Assembly (NCBI GenBank): GCA_965247225.1
Contig: CBDFGT010000034.1
Location: 1-6,207 of the forward strand
Direction: 5' to 3'
DNA: 6,207 nucleotides
DNA from: CBDFGT01 sp965247225
GTDB taxonomy: Bacteria; Pseudomonadota; Alphaproteobacteria; Rhizobiales; Rhizobiaceae
A program made the translations under genes and the position numbers. The notes beneath the pieces are model-generated. The model worked only from the letters and a program-made list of their open reading frames with translations. It ran no database searches and was not told the DNA's origin. How positions within the stretch are numbered: the first letter of the stretch is position 1; each line of letters begins with the position of its first letter. This document shows, piece by piece, positions 6,025 through 6,207 of this stretch.

Positions 6025-6207
6025 GCGGGACCGGTTCAGCCAGTATCCTGATCGTGGCGGCCTGCGCTGTCATCGACAGTGACGGGCGTGTTCTTCTGGC
6101 GCAACGGCCACAGGGCAAAAGCCTTGCGGGGCTGTGGGAGTTTCCCGGGGGCAAGATCGAGGTCCATGAAACGCCTGAGCAGGCTTTGGTGCGCGAACTG
6201 GAAGAAG
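6021..6207 (+). CDS. mutT: MutT-like Nudix hydrolase (8-oxo-dGTP diphosphatase), partial
   Basis: Only the first 62 codons are present before the window ends. MutT removes oxidised guanine nucleotides from the pool by hydrolysing 8-oxo-dGTP to the monophosphate, preventing A:T to C:G transversions. The fragment begins MSGTGSASILIVAACAVID and has the typical LLAQRPQGKSLAGLWEFPGGK segment split across residues 25-45. It then shows nearly the whole Nudix box: Gly44, five residues, Glu50, seven residues, then RELEE (58-62), including the metal-binding glutamates. The family is usually about 130-140 residues, so roughly half is missing. The ATG overlaps the stop of the GNAT gene (ATGA, 6021-6024) and has no strong ribosome binding site close by, so translation probably depends on coupling to the gene before it. 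Exact substrate specificity among Nudix enzymes is inferred from overall resemblance. Confidence 0.92.
   Translation, partial: MSGTGSASILIVAACAVIDSDGRVLLAQRPQGKSLAGLWEFPGGKIEVHETPEQALVRELEE

Overview
The window is an ordinary chromosomal housekeeping region from an alphaproteobacterium, most likely a member of the Hyphomicrobiales (Rhizobiales; Rhizobiaceae/Phyllobacteriaceae-like). Three things point there: the SecA N-terminus (MVSLGGLARKLFG), the gene order secA / parvulin-type peptidyl-prolyl isomerase / argJ / GNAT acetyltransferase / mutT as I remember it from rhizobial genomes, and a GC content near 55% by rough sampling. The genus cannot be fixed from the sequence alone.

Layout: positions 1-143 lie downstream of secA and hold nothing I can identify. 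secA, the ATPase of the Sec translocase, fills 144-2861 on the minus strand and is complete, including its C-terminal zinc-binding motif. A 259-bp divergent intergenic region (2862-3120) follows; it carries candidate promoters for both directions and two short inverted repeats. On the plus strand come a secreted parvulin-type foldase (3121-3975), a clear rho-independent terminator (3984-4010), argJ (4029-5261), a two-part GNAT-family acetyltransferase (about 5242-6024) and the first 62 codons of mutT (6021 to the window edge).

How the genes work together: SecA drives unfolded proteins through SecYEG, and the neighbouring isomerase has a signal peptide and probably helps fold exported proteins in the periplasm, so the divergent pair makes functional sense. 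ArgJ recycles the acetyl group in arginine biosynthesis. argJ, the GNAT gene and mutT overlap end to start (about 20 bp, then ATGA), so they look like one translationally coupled unit, although MutT (oxidised nucleotide sanitation) has no obvious metabolic link to arginine. The terminator just before argJ separates this unit from the foldase gene, at least partly.

I found no mobile element, CRISPR array, tRNA, rRNA, broken gene or previously undescribed system. The points worth a second look are regulatory: the divergent promoter region with its palindromes, how argJ is transcribed past the terminator, and the start site and substrate of the GNAT protein.
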